A DNA stretch of 64,000 bases, taken from the NCBI GenBank assembly GCA_030549335.1, contig CM060198.1:55003995-55067994 (forward strand). The letters are read 5' to 3'. The notes beneath the pieces are model-generated. The model worked only from the letters and a program-made list of their open reading frames with translations, did no database searches and had not been told where the DNA came from. Source of the DNA: Pontederia crassipes. Taxonomy: Eukaryota > Streptophyta > Magnoliopsida > Commelinales > Pontederiaceae. Made by a program: the position numbers and the translations under genes. Below are positions 38,345 through 51,920 of this stretch, piece by piece. The stretch's first letter is position 1, and each line of letters begins with the position of its first letter.

Positions 38345-39735
38345 ACTATGTTAATTCATATATTTGTCCCTGCCAAGAGGAGCTTAATGATATAAATAGT
38401 CCTTAAAAAAGGGTATGAATTGAAGGATAAATATGTATAAATATAGTAATAAATAATAATTATTAAGACAAGCATATATGTACACTTTAAGTAAATATCT
38501 TACACCAATTTGTTAGAATAATATAATAAATCTAAATAAAGAACAAAGAGGTTGAGAAAATTAAAAACAAAACCCAAATGCAAAATTCATATATTTTTAT
38601 TACAACATCAATTAAATTATGCGTATATCGTGAATATTAGAAAGAAGAAAGTACACAAATATAATAACTTATATACAAGATTAGATTTACATTGATGATA
38701 ATAAATATAGTGTTGACAACCAGGTAATAGATCGAGATCTTACATAAGATTGAAGGTCGTAAGATCGAGTCAAAGATATTCTACATATTAATCATATATA
38801 TATTTACAAATAATAAATATTATTTTGATTTATTTATCGTATTTAAATCATAAATTACATTTCACTTGGTCACATTTTTATTGATTCTTAAGCAAAATTA
38901 CGTCAAAACATATTAAAAATGAAGCAATATATATTAAACTTCATATAAATCAATTATTATTATCATAAATATATAATTTTATTAATATTTATATAATTAT
39001 ATTAATATATGGGATCATAAAATTATATGACCAAATTAAAATCATACAGATAAGATCGAAAAAATCATTAGATATAGCTCGAGAACTTGATAACTACGTT
39101 TAATTCATATGACATATTGATCATTTTTGTGTCAGAAGTAAACTAAACTAACATAGTTCATATATATGACTATAAACATAAAATTTTATTGGCATTCGTC
39201 CGGTTCTGAATTTTTTTTTCTTTGTTAAGATTTAATTGGGCTCGTAACATTTCGAACTTTGCAATTAATATGATGTTTAATGGGCTTCTTCATTAATGTC
39301 TCTATAATTTTCTATGTATTTTTTTTATAATTATTGAACTACTTAACTGCACAAACTATTTGATTTTACATTTGTTATCAATTTTCAAGGTCGTCGTATC
39401 TTTTTATATGTATAAAATAATTTATGACAATTTTTCCTCAATTAGCTCCTTTTAAAAAAATAAGTGTCAATATCTGAGTGCTTTTGACATATATTAAAAT
39501 ACTAAATTGTCATAAATTGGGTATTCATTAAAAATATAAAAAATAATAACATTTTATACATAACACGTGCTTGACCCCGATTCATACAATAAAATTACTT
39601 CTGAACATTTTATAAAAATAAAATTAATAAAAATACCGGCCCTCGAAAATTCACACTAAAAAATTAATAATATATTTTAATTGAAAAAGTACCCCCCCTC
39701 CCAAAAAAAAATGTATCACAATATTACTAAAAAAA
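38345..39735. other. AT-rich intergenic DNA
   Basis: No coding sequence. 38.71-39.10 kb has gatcgagatcttac- and gaaaaaatcattagatat-type sequence resembling the GATC-rich elements at 43.16-43.59 and 46.27-46.90 kb; boundaries unclear. Confidence 0.4.
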
Positions 39736-39743
39736 AATCTGAC

Positions 39744-40445
39744 CATGGTTATTAAAACCAGACTGGACCAGTCGGATCAATCACGAACCGGTGGTCGGTC
39801 CGGTCCGAATTAATTATAAAAATGAAATTAAAGTTGAGAAACCGGTTCAACAGTAAAAATCAATTTAACCACTAAATCGGAGAGTGATATATGGAAAATT
39901 AAATTTATTTATTATTACCACAAAATTTTATCAAACAATAAAATAAAAAGATTAATATAGTATATCAATAATAATAATTTAAAGTTTTTTTTATGAATAT
40001 TAAAATTTTTAATATATTTTTATATAAAAAATTAAATAAATATGAGAATTAATGGGGAGAGAGGAATTAATGGAAATCAAAAATTAAAAATATTAAAATG
40101 AAGGTAAAGAAAAAAAATAAACATGAGAGTGATATATGTCAAAATTAATTAATATATTATCACCATAAAATAGTATTGAAGAATAAAATAAAAGAATTAA
40201 TATATTGTATCAATAATAAAAATTCAAACTCTTTTTTATGAATATTAATATTTAATTAATATTTTTATTATATTTTATTATGAATTATAAACGATATATA
40301 ATATTGATTATGTATATATAGATATATATATAATTATTATAAATAATATTAATTTAATAAAATTCGATTGAATTCGATCAAACCGATCCAACCATGACCC
40401 AGTTGATCGTCCGGTCGAGTGGCTAGTCTGATTATTAAAACATTG
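39744..40445. mobile_element. Non-autonomous hAT-like element (family 1, copy 2)
   Basis: 702 bp. Starts catggttattaaaacc and ends gattattaaaacattg (imperfect inverted repeats). Flanked by aatctgac (39736-39743) and aatctgag (40446-40453), an 8-base duplication with one mismatch. The subterminal cggtccggtccgaa motifs, AT-rich middle and size match the copy at 7600-8318. No coding capacity. Confidence 0.8.
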
Positions 40446-40483
40446 AATCTGAGTCATAACACAATCAACCCAGCCTTTATATC

Positions 40484-42209
40484 TGTAACAACTAGCAGAA
40501 TTGACATAGAAAGTCAAAGAAGGAAAGGGTTCGAATGCAAACCAAATTCAAAAATGAAAAGGAATCAAGAGCAGAAAGGAAAGAATTCGAATTCAACCCA
40601 AATAAAAAAAACGGACAGAGAATAGGGGGAGTAATCTCCTCCCCCGATTCTCCTCCTTGATTTCGCCTGGGAGTCGGATGGCGAGAGGCAATAAAAGGGG
40701 CACGAGGAGGAGCCCTCGTGCCCCCTTTCGACGACCTCCACCCCTCTCCTATTTTACTCCATCGGCTCCGCCAAACTGAGCGCACGACGACAGGACAAGC
40801 AACGGACATTCAGCTCACGGTGTCCTTCCTTGATGTGTTCGCGAAGCAGACCGTGTCTTCTCTGCCGACCAAAAGCGATCGGAGTTCGAGAACGAGACGA
40901 TAAAGCCGTCGGTGGATCAAACAGTTAGAAATGAGGTATCTTAGATGTCTAATCCCCTTAGGCTATGAATCGTTAATCATATCATGCGTGTGATGACTTA
41001 GAGATTATGAACTGCATTTTTTGTATTGTGATTATCGCGATCCGATGACCGGAAGATGGACGGAGAATGAGAAGAAGACGGGCGTAATTTTCGCGCCCTC
41101 TTTTTGGTCACGATGGCACGGTCGTGCCAGTAAGTATCACGAGCATGCCCATTCATGAGGACAACAACCTAATGATGGCACGACCATGCCAGGTGAGTGG
41201 CGCGGGAGTGCCCTATCATAAGAACGACCAATCGAGTGGTAAAGTAAAAGATGCAGTACAACTCATGATAAATTAAAGCATAGTAAAGTATGACATGATA
41301 AAGTAATGTAATGCATGATAAAGTAAATTACAGTAAAGTATGATAAAGTACAATATAATGAAGCATAGTAAAGCAAGTAAAGTAAAGTATAGTAAAGAAT
41401 GGCAAGGCAAAGTATAGTAAAGCATGATAAAGTATAATAAAGAATGGTAAAGTAAAGTATAGTATAGCATGACAAAGTGAAGTATACTAAAGCGTGGCAT
41501 GGTAAAGTACAGAGTACGAACAATAAAGATCAAGTATAGTTACATAAAGGAACAGAGCATGGACATGGTAAAAATAAAGTATAGACATGATGAAAAATGG
41601 TTCATTGTCTTTGCGTAACCAAAGTGATTACCTGTTCATAGTAAAACATGTTATCTTATTGCTTATTCATTATTGATTTAAGAATTATTTGATTATACAA
41701 TTTATAGTCTATGATCCTATTGTACTGGGCATTTTCGCTCACGGGTATTCGATGTCCCTGCATTTAAAATTTTGCAGGTGAAAATCTTGTCTAGAGAAGG
41801 GTGATGGAGGGCGCAGAGCTTGAGGATAGTTGCACATGACTCATTGAACTCTATAGTGACTAGTCCTTTTTAATGGCATGATTTGAATAATTCATCTCCG
41901 CATCAGAGGTATATTATGATCTTTCATTTTGAAAGTAAACATGTGGTCATTTGTTTAGAGCTGTGGGATATTATTGTCATTTCCTTCCTCCATATAATCT
42001 TTATCAGATGTTGGTGACTTTTGATATTTCGATGCTTCCGCATTTGCAATAAATTTTTTGATTATTTTATTATTATATTTATTACCAAGTATTATATTTG
42101 TTGAATGGTCAAAGTCATATTATGATCAAGAGTATAGCATACAGTGTAGCGTCTCCAGGGTCAACCTGACTGCCTACGCAATAGGAGGGCCGATTTTAGG
42201 GACGGTACA
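40484..42209. mobile_element. Probable solo LTR with internal AAAGTA-rich array
   Basis: Starts TGTAAC and ends GGTACA, with flanks atatc (40479-40483) and atatt (42210-42214), a 5-base duplication with one mismatch. Inside lie two related segments with ggcacg.(t/c)catgcc motifs (41.11-41.2 kb) and the degenerate array at 41230-41515. 1726 bp with no polyprotein sequence fits a solo LTR. The termini are imperfect, so this is less certain than the LTR at 34918-35900. Confidence 0.45.
41230..41515. repeat. Degenerate AAAGTA/GATAAAGTA simple repeat
   Basis: Many irregular copies of aaagta, gataaagta and gtaaagcat over about 285 bases. The minus-strand open frames through it (for example 41523-41263) are a by-product of the repeat. 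Confidence 0.9.
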
Positions 42210-43154
42210 ATATTCTTCCCAAATTGATAACACCTGACTAAATATGTTAACTAACCTAATTGGAGGAAAGGAAAAAAAAAGATACATTAGCTTTTTATCT
42301 ATTACAAAAAGAAATTTATGAACTTGGTGCAAAGAAAATTGAAATTGAAATTAAAGAGGCATATAAATTACTAGTGAAATTCAAACTCGTAATTTTTTAA
42401 TTTCCGAAAGAAGAGATGTCCATTGTGCTAGACCTACTGTTTCCAATATACATTTGATCCTAGAATTGAACATTTGGCACAATAAACTATTTTCATCATA
42501 TGAGATATGGAGATTGTTATTCGTTCTCATCCAGTTAAACTTTTACAATTGTTAATTAGTCTATTTTCACCATATAATATAATGAAAACATATGATAAAA
42601 GCGAAAAATATTTTATCATGATATATTCTCTTTTGTTTATAATAAATTTTTTTTTAATTTTTGTTTGTTAATATTTCTTTTTTGTTCACATCTATTAATT
42701 TTTTTATAATGTTAAACCTCTGTGTTTATATTTTTCTGATTTGTCTATTTAATTCATTTGACTAATTATTCGTCTTACTATTCCCAACAAAAATATAGAT
42801 AATATGTATATGGCATATATTAACAAATCATTGAAACTTGGTCATCGATCCAATAATTAAATTTTTTATGTACGTGTGTTTGAACGTTGACATTTCTTAG
42901 CGCCGAACAAATAATGTTCACATTTCAATAGCCATTTTTAATGACAACAAACGGAGGCACATGAACAAGTCTTGTTTGCCCATTACAATGTTAAATTAAA
43001 AATAGTGAAACATAAATTCATGTGGGTCACTACGAAACCTTGTTTTTTTAATTTTAAAATTAGATATCGCGTGCAAGTGGAACCAAATCAATTGTTTGGA
43101 TTTATTTTAAAATTATATATATATATATATAATTTGTGTGAATTAATCTATAGT

Positions 43155-43590
43155 TGTTCTATTCAAGATTGTCAGATCTTACGATTTTACGATCTTACAT
43201 AATTTTTTCGATCTCGATTTTATCTTAAGAATTTTATGTGTAAAATCTTAATACGATCTTAATTTTGATCTTACGATTTTATTCGATCATATATAATGAT
43301 AAATGTAATCATTAAAATATTAATTAAAAATATATTTATGTTAATAAGAATTAATTTATAAGAAGTTGAATATAATTTTGTTCATTTTTAATATGTTTTA
43401 TAATTTGACTTAAGAATCAATTAAAAATGTTTTAGTGAGATATAATTTAAGATTTCAATGCGAAAATTTTATAAAAATATATTTATTATTTTATTAATAA
43501 GTTGAATCTTACGATCCTCGATTTGATCTTCGATCTTATGATCCCTCTTTGATCTTATATAAGATCTCGATCTTCGTGACTGATATAATT
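43155..43590. repeat. GATC-rich inverted-repeat element
   Basis: Left part contains gatcttacgattttacgatc; right part contains gatcctcgatttgatcttcg and tgatcttatataagatctcg, partly inverted. Similar motifs occur at 38.71-39.10 and 46.27-46.90 kb. Probably a non-autonomous DNA element; no duplication of target bases could be fixed. Confidence 0.4.
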
Positions 43591-45220
43591 TCTAATATGC
43601 ATAGTTATAATAATATATTATTATTTAATATTATTATTTATATAATGGTGTCAAATTATATATTATAATATATATGTATATGATGGATGGAGTCCAACCA
43701 ATCCAACCAATCATGTCCAAGTTCTAATAGTTGGGGCTTCCCATTGACCTCAAAAGTGCCTGGTTTTGTGGTTGGGTCTTTAGTTTCATTCCATTCATAG
43801 AGCTTGCGTCATAAATAGTACATCATCACGTAAAAAAAATTAACACCAAAATTAAATTAATGACATCCTCATGCATGCCACCAATAATTGGAATTATTTC
43901 CATGGCCACAAGGAGATGCATGAACAAAAGTAAGTTCCATGCATCATGTCCTCATTATTGACCCCCTCCAAAAACATTGAAGCCAAGTCGCACATGGATC
44001 AAGGGGGGAAAAATTGGCACAAAGTTGATTGAGATGGTTTACAAAGACATTGAGATTTAGATTGCGACCGGTCCACCATCCAATCAAGGTTTGAATAAAT
44101 TGATCCGAGTCATGTGTAAACAATAATAATGTAAGTTTTTTTTTCTTCTCTTGACCATCTTCAAAGTTCTCGGTTCTCTTAAGTTGACATCAATTATTGG
44201 CCTCACGGACAATCAAATTTGATGCATTCTCCCTTTTGCATACTCTCTCTCTCTATATATATCACAATTTTATAATTATGAATTATTTATTTTATCAATA
44301 GAAATTGATTAGAATGGTACACAGTTTCTTCTCGCTTAAATATAGAATATTTTTGTTGAATCCTCATATGTCACTGTCAGATACGTGATACAGAATTAAC
44401 CTTAACTGAATTAGGAGAACTCGATAATGAACTTTCAACTTGTGGACAGTGTATTTTATAGTGCCGCACGAGTTGAGTCGTCGGTAGCACATCTCAAACG
44501 CCGAAGGCTGGCAAAAAAAATAATAATGTCATTTTGAATTTTGAATCGTTATGCTAATATGATTAATTAAAATTATAGGATTGTGCGGTCGGAAAAAAAG
44601 TAAGATTCGTATCTTTTGAGAAAATATATTTTATATATAATGCAAGTGACGATTACAATTTTTTTTAAAATAAACAACAAGAAAATAATTATGAGAACAG
44701 TGTTTGATATAGAAATTGATTTACATGACTGAGATGGCCGTGTTTTTAATTTAAAAAAGTGAATCCATTAACTTTGATTGAGACATTTATAATTTATGAT
44801 TGAATTGATATAGAGGGATCTTTTTTTTCTTTAAAAGGTTAATGTTATCATTAATATTTTCAGAAAAAATATTATTAATAATTATGCGTGGTACGTAGAT
44901 GGTAATATTATATATATATGGATATATATATTGCGAGTGACTTGTGCACCTTTTAAAGTGCGTTAATTTTAATTTATTAAACTCATGAAACTTAATTACT
45001 TATAAATGAAAATAGTAACTGCATTTTATTTTCTATTTTGCTGGATTTTGAAGTGTTCCACATGGAAAAATAAATGATAACTTTTTTGGCCAAGAATGTA
45101 TTTATCAAAGTTTTAGTAATTTTAATTCAAAAACATAACTAATGCCCTTACATGAATTATACATAATAGCCGATTTCAAGTTAAATTAACAAATGACTTT
45201 GAGGTGCTACATTCTCTCTC

Positions 45221-45221
<1 letters not shown>

Positions 45222-45291
<70 letters not shown>
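45222..45291. repeat. (ATT)n microsatellite
   Basis: About 23 uninterrupted ATT units. Likely polymorphic in length. Confidence 0.97.
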
Positions 45292-45292
<1 letters not shown>

Positions 45293-46264
45293 GTGATTAC
45301 TTCGTGAGTAATTAAACAAAAGTAAAAAGAGATAGAAAAGGAAATAGGGCTAAATTAATTATATACTTGTTAAATGAAATAAAATATATTTATTTGAATA
45401 ATTTGTTAACAAAAATGTATCCTATTAAATAAATTACAACCATTGAATTGATCATATTTATTAATATGACTTGATCATGATTATTAAATAATTCGATGAT
45501 TTTAATTTTAATCACTTTTATTTTAGCATATATTTTAAATTAATATATAATTTTTTTATTAATTTAATAAGTAAAATTAGTGTTATGCACTTTTTACATA
45601 TACATTTTCCTCATTATTTATGACATGGATGAAATTTTTAACGAGCGTCCGACACATAGACAAATAATTAATTTTAAAAGGTTTCTTAATCAACACGTTG
45701 AAAAAATGTATTAGGCTTTGATTAGACTAATTTGAGATTAGCATTAAAAAAATAAGCATATTGCAAGTTCAATGGCGTTGACTATACATGAGAATCAATT
45801 TGCTACTGCTTAGGAATGAGAACAAGTTCATAGTGACCCCATCGATATTTTTATTTTCAATCAAATATATGTTGTTAATTTAATTTTGGATCATATAACA
45901 ATCGCATCAATTATTATTATAATATAATAAGTTAATACTTGATAACTCAAGCTATAACTATTAATAAATTAAAACAATAAATAAACTAGCAATTAAAAAT
46001 GTTCAATAATTGGCTAGAGAGTTGGACACCAATCACATCATTAATTTAGACACTAGAAATACAAAATAAGTTTAAATACATATAAAATATTTTTTTAATA
46101 TCCACATGCTCACTTTCTTTTCTAAAATTGTCAATTTTATATTTAATACACGCAAAAAGGTTTCCAATATTAATACAGAAACTCAATGATCCAATCCACT
46201 CTTATATCTCACCTAAAATGCATATATTTTATTTACCAATAAAATTTATAAATAAAGAGGTTAA

Positions 46265-46905
46265 TGTTTTTGTTATCAAGATTGTTATGATCATTTTTCA
46301 AGATAGGATGGTAAGGAACTTTGAGGATCCTATCTCATAAAAAAAATTCTTAATATAAGATAATTAAAATAATTTGCTTATTCATAAATATTATATTAAT
46401 ATATAAGTTAATTACACATTATGCACTAATATTTTATTCATATTTTGAAATCTAATATATATTTTTATATCATGGAAAATACAATATGATAGATATTCTT
46501 AAAAAATTAAAATAATAATATATCATAAGTTGATCTTAACGAAGCATAATATTTTATTAAAATGCGATATAATTCTTAGTATATGTGTAATTATAAAATT
46601 AGTTTCAAAATATAATATTGAATTACTAAAATACATTAAAATTCTCCAAAGTCAGAATAACATGTATGATATATAAAAATAAAATAATAAAAATAAAATT
46701 TTCTCAATGTCCTTTATGTCTACTTTTAATTTTTTATGAAAATAAATAAATTTATATTAATATCTTAGGATACGTAAAATCGATAGGATCATAAAATTTT
46801 ATCAATCTTAAAAGAATTGGAATTATTTCTTTTGGAGATTTCTAATATCGTAAAATTTTACTGTCCGGATCGAGATCCTAACAATCATAATAATTGTCAT
46901 AATGC
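46265..46905. repeat. GATC-rich inverted-repeat element, second example
   Basis: Left end gattgttatgatcattt and right end gagatcctaacaatc are imperfect inverted repeats, with caagataggatgg and gataggatcataaaatttta inside. AT-rich, non-coding. Resembles the element at 43155-43590. Confidence 0.4.
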
Positions 46906-47519
46906 ATTAATTGAAGATGTATCCTCAGGTAAGCAAATTTGATTTTTTTTTTTTGCACGTAAAAAATCTTCTCTAAAAGACTCATTTGTGATAACTACAA
47001 CATCAAATTAATGATATGTTAAAACGTCTCATAAGAAATTTGAATCCAATAATTGCTCAAAAAATATGTCAAGATTATAAAAGATATAACAACATTGACT
47101 TTGCATAAAAGCCACTATAAAAAAACACTCGATGCATATTTTGTTTTAAACAAAAGTGAAATATCCTTTCTCTCAATATGGAAAATAATGTATAGATCAA
47201 AAGGAAGAATATATATAAAATAAAAATTCAGGGGAAAAATATTTTTAATTGCATAAAATCCATTAATTAATATTCCTAAAATATCCCTTTTTCATGGCGA
47301 TCCCAAAACGCATCAAATTCCTTTGCTATTTATTTATTTTCCATCCTCCTCTTTTTGGCTTCGCCCTCGCTGTTCTCCATTTCGTTGCCGGCGTTCTCGT
47401 CGTTGCCAAAGGAGCCACCTTTTCGGCGAGAGCTCCGGCGATGTTTCAATCCTCCTCTTCCTCCTGCTCTCCGTTGGCCGTGGCAGCCGCGAGCTTTTAG
47501 AGGCTTCTGGCTTATTCAC

Positions 47520-47880
47520 GGTAAAAAGGGCGCCCTTTTATGATCCTGTTTCATTTGTTTTGTCCCGTCGTTCCGTCATCTTTGTTTCCTTTATTGGTTC
47601 GATTCAATCCGATCGCCGGTAACGGAAGGAGTCTGCATGTTCTTCTTCCTTTCTTTTTTTTTTCTCGTCTTTACCTTTCCTAGTCCGTTTATGTTTCGAG
47701 GTTTGATTTGATTGCTTGTAGTGGTGGAATCGGATCGTAGAAGATTGCGTTTCGTTCTGTTGATGCAATAGTTCGATGGTCTATTTACCCTTCCTATTTG
47801 GTTTAGGGTTTCGTTCTTTGGAATTTGGAAAGCTATATATATAGGTTTGTCCTGTGCTTTGATTCTCGCTTTTATCCAGG
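47520..47880 (+). other. Candidate leader intron of the kinase gene
   Basis: A donor-like cacg|gtaaaa at about 47520 and an acceptor ttttatccag|gagag ending at 47879 bracket T-rich, intron-like DNA. The GC-richer stretch before it (47.35-47.52 kb) looks like a 5' untranslated exon. The ATG at 47957 follows 77 bases later. Confidence 0.45.
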
Positions 47881-47956
47881 AGAGAAAGTTGGATTTTGCT
47901 TAGTGTTTTGATCGCGTCGGCGTCTTCTGTTGCTGTGCCGGATTGAGTTCAAGAAC

Positions 47957-50690
47957 ATGGATTCACAGAGTGGAGAGAAAGCTGGGGGATTTGAGGCAAT
48001 TGCCGAAGTGAAGGATGGTCTCCCTGGGTCGAAATTAAAGGGTTCTGGTAGTTTCGGCAGTAAAGATATGTTCTTTAGAGCAGACAAAATTGATTTGAAG
48101 AGCTTGGATATCCAGCTGGAGAAGAAACTGAGCAAGGTGTGGAGTAACAAGGCTAACGCCACGGGGCCTAAGGAGGAATGGGAAATTGATTTATCCAAGC
48201 TGGAGATACGCTACGAGATCGCGCAAGGCACTTATGGTACAGTGTACCGGGGCACTTACGATGGCCAAGATGTTGCAGGTACCTTCTCTATTCCTTTTCA
48301 GAGACATAAATTGTTACATGCATTGATCATGTCCAGATGAAATTCACTTTCTACTGCCTTCCTGAAGTGGAATCTTTGGCAATTTGACTTCCATAGATTA
48401 TTTACTCTTTACTTACTCTTGATTGGGAGAAAAAAATACCTTTTACGATTAATAATTTCTTGCCGTTCATCAATTAATATCTGTGATCCATCTTCTATTG
48501 TGAATGAAGCTTATTAATAGCTGACTAATATACTTCTTTTTAGAGGAATAGCTGACTAATATGTCAATCAATAATTGACGTTCAGTCATCATGCGTCACA
48601 TTTCCTCTTTTACTTCGACTGTTTCGTACTCTTCTTGCTACTTTTGGAACATGCCATTGGTGTGGAAATCTTACCTTTTATGAGTATGCTAATACGGCAA
48701 GCTGGTTCCTTTCTGCTGGCTTCTTAATTTTTGGTATTCTAGGTTAGAAAAGAAGTTTTAAGTGTATATCCATAGCTTAATTTAGTTATTAAATTTTATT
48801 CACAAGTGTCTTCCTGGTTCCTTATGTGTTGTCCACTGGATTACTGATTTCTAAGGGGTTCGGTAATATTCAAGAACGCTAATTTTGTATAGCTTGTTGT
48901 TAGATTCAATCCAATCTTTATGGCCAAACTGGTCAGTCAATGGCGGTCCTATTGCTAACTGCATAAATTAAAAACTTTTGGGAAATCAAATTTGCCAATG
49001 ATCTCTGTGCCCTCGTGCGACTTTAATGGCCTTTCTTGGTTTTCATATTTAGCATCACTGATAAGCATTTCTTGTTACAGTGAAAGTGTTGAACTGGGGA
49101 GAAGATGGTATTGCCACTGATGCTGAAACTGCTGCACTTCGGGCATCATTTCGACAAGAAGTTGCTGTGTGGCATAAACTTGACAATCCAAATGTGACAA
49201 AGGTAAATGTGTCTTTGAGTCATATGACTAGCTGCTCTTGTTCTTCTCAGCAACTCATCTTTTTTTACCTAAGCTTTATTATTGCTTGCCTTAAGAAAAG
49301 AAAAAGCTTTACATGTTTCTTCAAGTATCATCCTTTGTTTTCGACTTGTAGAGGATGGAAACTCTTGGGATTTGTGAGTTTATTTGATGTGACATGTTCA
49401 TCCAGTTTCAGTATTTATTTGATTTCGTCGGAGCGACTGAATTTTCCTTTCAAGCAAATCTATGTCAAAAAGTTATATTTGGAGATGTTTCTTTCAGTTT
49501 GTGGGGGCATCCATGGGAACTACAGATCTCAAGGTTCCACACAAGAATCAATCAAGCAATGGTTATACTTCCTTCCCATCTCGGGCCTGTTGTGTTGTGG
49601 TGGAGTACCTTCCTGGTGGAACACTGAAGCAATATCTGATAAAGAATATCAGGAAGAAACTTGCATATAAAATTGTGGTTCAGATTGCACTCGATTTAGC
49701 TAGAGGGTAATGAGCTTTGTCCTTTTCTTTGTACTGATTATAAGTTTAACAGATTCGTTTTGAGGATAAAGGATTACTAGGAATTCTGTAGTCATTTATG
49801 TGGATTAAGTTCAATAGTTACTATTTCTAAAAGAATATTGAATTAGTTTTTTTTTTGTTTTCAGATTAAGCTATCTACACTCGCAGAAGATTGTGCACCG
49901 AGATGTCAAAACTGAGAACATGCTATTAGATACCCAAAGGAATTTGAAGATTGCTGATTTTGGGGTTGCTCGTGTTGAGGCTCAAAACCCTAAAGACATG
50001 ACTGGTGAAACTGGTACTCTTGGGTACATGGCTCCAGAGGTGCATGCATTACTTTAGTTCCTTGGTTCAAATAGCATAATTCCAATAATTCGGCCTATTT
50101 TTATTTCTTTCTCGACACTAGTTTTTGAGAAATCTGACAGGTATGTTGTACAGGTCCTTGATGGCAAACCTTACAATAGGAAGTGTGATGTTTATAGCTT
50201 TGGGATATGCTTATGGGAGATTTATTGCTGTGACATGCCTTATGCCAATCTAAGTTTTGCGGAAGTGTCATCTGCAGTTGTTCGCCAGGTTTGTATTCCT
50301 ACTATCTTCTCTAATGTGGATTATTTTGAGCTGATTAAGGTTGTAGTCGTTTTCCCTTTGCAACTTGCTCTTTTATATGGGTGAACTCAGTTTTTTTGTT
50401 TCTCACTACTGTCTACTAGCTACAACACAGTTTAAATGTTTGAAGACCTATCAGAATTTCGATCTTGTGTTCTTCTTTTGCAGAATCTGCGTCCAGATAT
50501 CCCTCGATGTTGCCCAGGTGCCATGGCCAGCATTATGCGCAAGTGCTGGGATGCGAATCCGGATAAACGCCCTGACATGGATGAAGTTGTGAGGCTTTTG
50601 GAGGCCCTTGACACCAGCAAAGGAGGTGGTATGATCCCAGAGGATCAGGCAAACGGATGTTTCTGTTTCCGTCCATCCCGTGGTCCATAG
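47957..50690 (+). CDS. MRK1: Raf-like protein kinase, MRK1/C7 group (MAPKKK-related)
   Basis: Six coding exons: 47957-48278, 49081-49202, 49498-49706, 49865-50039, 50154-50288, 50484-50690; 389 aa, all phases agree. An N-terminal extension of about 80 residues (KIDLKSLDIQLEKKLSKVW is typical of the group) precedes the kinase domain: nucleotide loop AQGTYGTVYRG, Lys109 in VAVKVL, HRDVKTEN with catalytic Asp231, DFG at 249-251, GTLGYMAPE ending at 276. The Cys-rich tail GCFCFRPSRGP is conserved in the group. All catalytic residues are present. Arabidopsis relatives include MRK1 and the CBC1/CBC2 kinases of stomatal blue-light and CO2 signalling; the role here is inferred from family only. It lies within the 13.6 kb segment between two LINE pieces. 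Polyadenylation probably near 50.85 kb. Confidence 0.93.
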
Positions 50691-50899
50691 CCGTTCTTTT
50701 CTCTTCCTGATACTCTTATTTTTATGCGCAATCTTCATCAAATTGCCGCATTTTTTGGTATATAAGATGAAGAGATCAGTATTCTTCCAAAGTTGCTCAT
50801 CTCCAGTCACCTTGCTTATTTAAAAGCTCATATATCTCTTCAATAAAAAGGTTAAATACTGTTTATGACATCGGTTCTCATTACAGTTTGTAAAGCATT

Positions 50900-51920
50900 T
50901 CGAAGCAAGTGGTATGTAACCATTCATCCCTTTCTTATTCTGATGATGCTTTAATGGTAACATATTTTCTCAGTATCAGTGGTTCTATATTTTGCAAGAT
51001 CACTCTATTCGATCGTTTTATCATTTTTTTTATGTTGTTTGGAATTTGTAAATGACGAGAAAAATTAGCGAATGAGTTATTTTTTTATTAAGATAAATTG
51101 AATATATAATGATAAGTTTTCAAATATATATAAAAACATAATTCTGAAATGATATTTTCTAATGTAATATCTCTATAACAAGACAACGTTGAATTCAATT
51201 CAATTAATTCTTTTATTGTATTTATGGTTATGTTAAGTATAAATTTGTTTAAATAATCGGCATACGTAAAAATTTTAGATTTAGATTCTTTTATTATGTT
51301 TAATTCAAATTTTGTATTTAAATGATTGTGAAATGTCATTTTTGCTTTACTTTTAAATTTAAAAAACTTATAAAGATAAAAGTTAGTAATACATTTATAA
51401 CATTGCGTTAGATATTATAATCAAATAATACTTTTACCTATATTGATTATTTTTTTAAAAAAATATCTGTGTTGTAATACAAAAAAATAACCATAATAAA
51501 AGACATTTGATGATTATTAGGAAAATAATAATTAAACTTGAATTAAACTTAAAAGAAAGGATTTAAATATCGACTTGAAAGGGATTAAAATTTATAATTT
51601 ATTATTTGTAATAAAGGTTATGATTTAAGAGACCCTTTGAATAGAGATTAAGAATGGATGAAATAAATGTACATGTTCTATCAGATTAGTTGTACCGAGA
51701 ATAACTTATATTCTACCCTTTTAAAAGAATACGTTATTTCTCAAAAGTTCATCGTTTGCGAGTTTAACTTTTTTTTTTTAAATGACAAGTTTACCTTTTG
51801 CACTTTTTATAAAATATATCATGCGTTTCATTATATTATGATAAATATCTATCTATCTATTATGTCATTTAATCTTCAACCAAACGATACATTAGAAAGT
51901 AATCCATAAACAAATTAAGT
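50900..51920. other. AT-rich intergenic DNA downstream of the kinase gene
   Basis: No coding sequence recognised. AT-rich with short chance frames only. Confidence 0.6.

Larger units (their letters stand above)
42215..47290. other. AT-rich intergenic DNA with small transposon relics
   Basis: No coding sequence recognised over five kilobases. Two stretches (43.16-43.59 and 46.27-46.90 kb) carry repeated gatcttacgat- or gataggatc-type motifs in both orientations and look like old inverted-repeat elements. A long ATT microsatellite lies at 45222-45291. Confidence 0.5.

Noticed and set aside
41263-41533. Two minus-strand frames rich in Tyr, Leu and Thr
   Set aside because: They are translations of the AAAGTA simple repeat.
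47294-47622. Short frames upstream of the kinase gene
   Set aside because: They lie in the probable leader exon and leader intron and show no family features.
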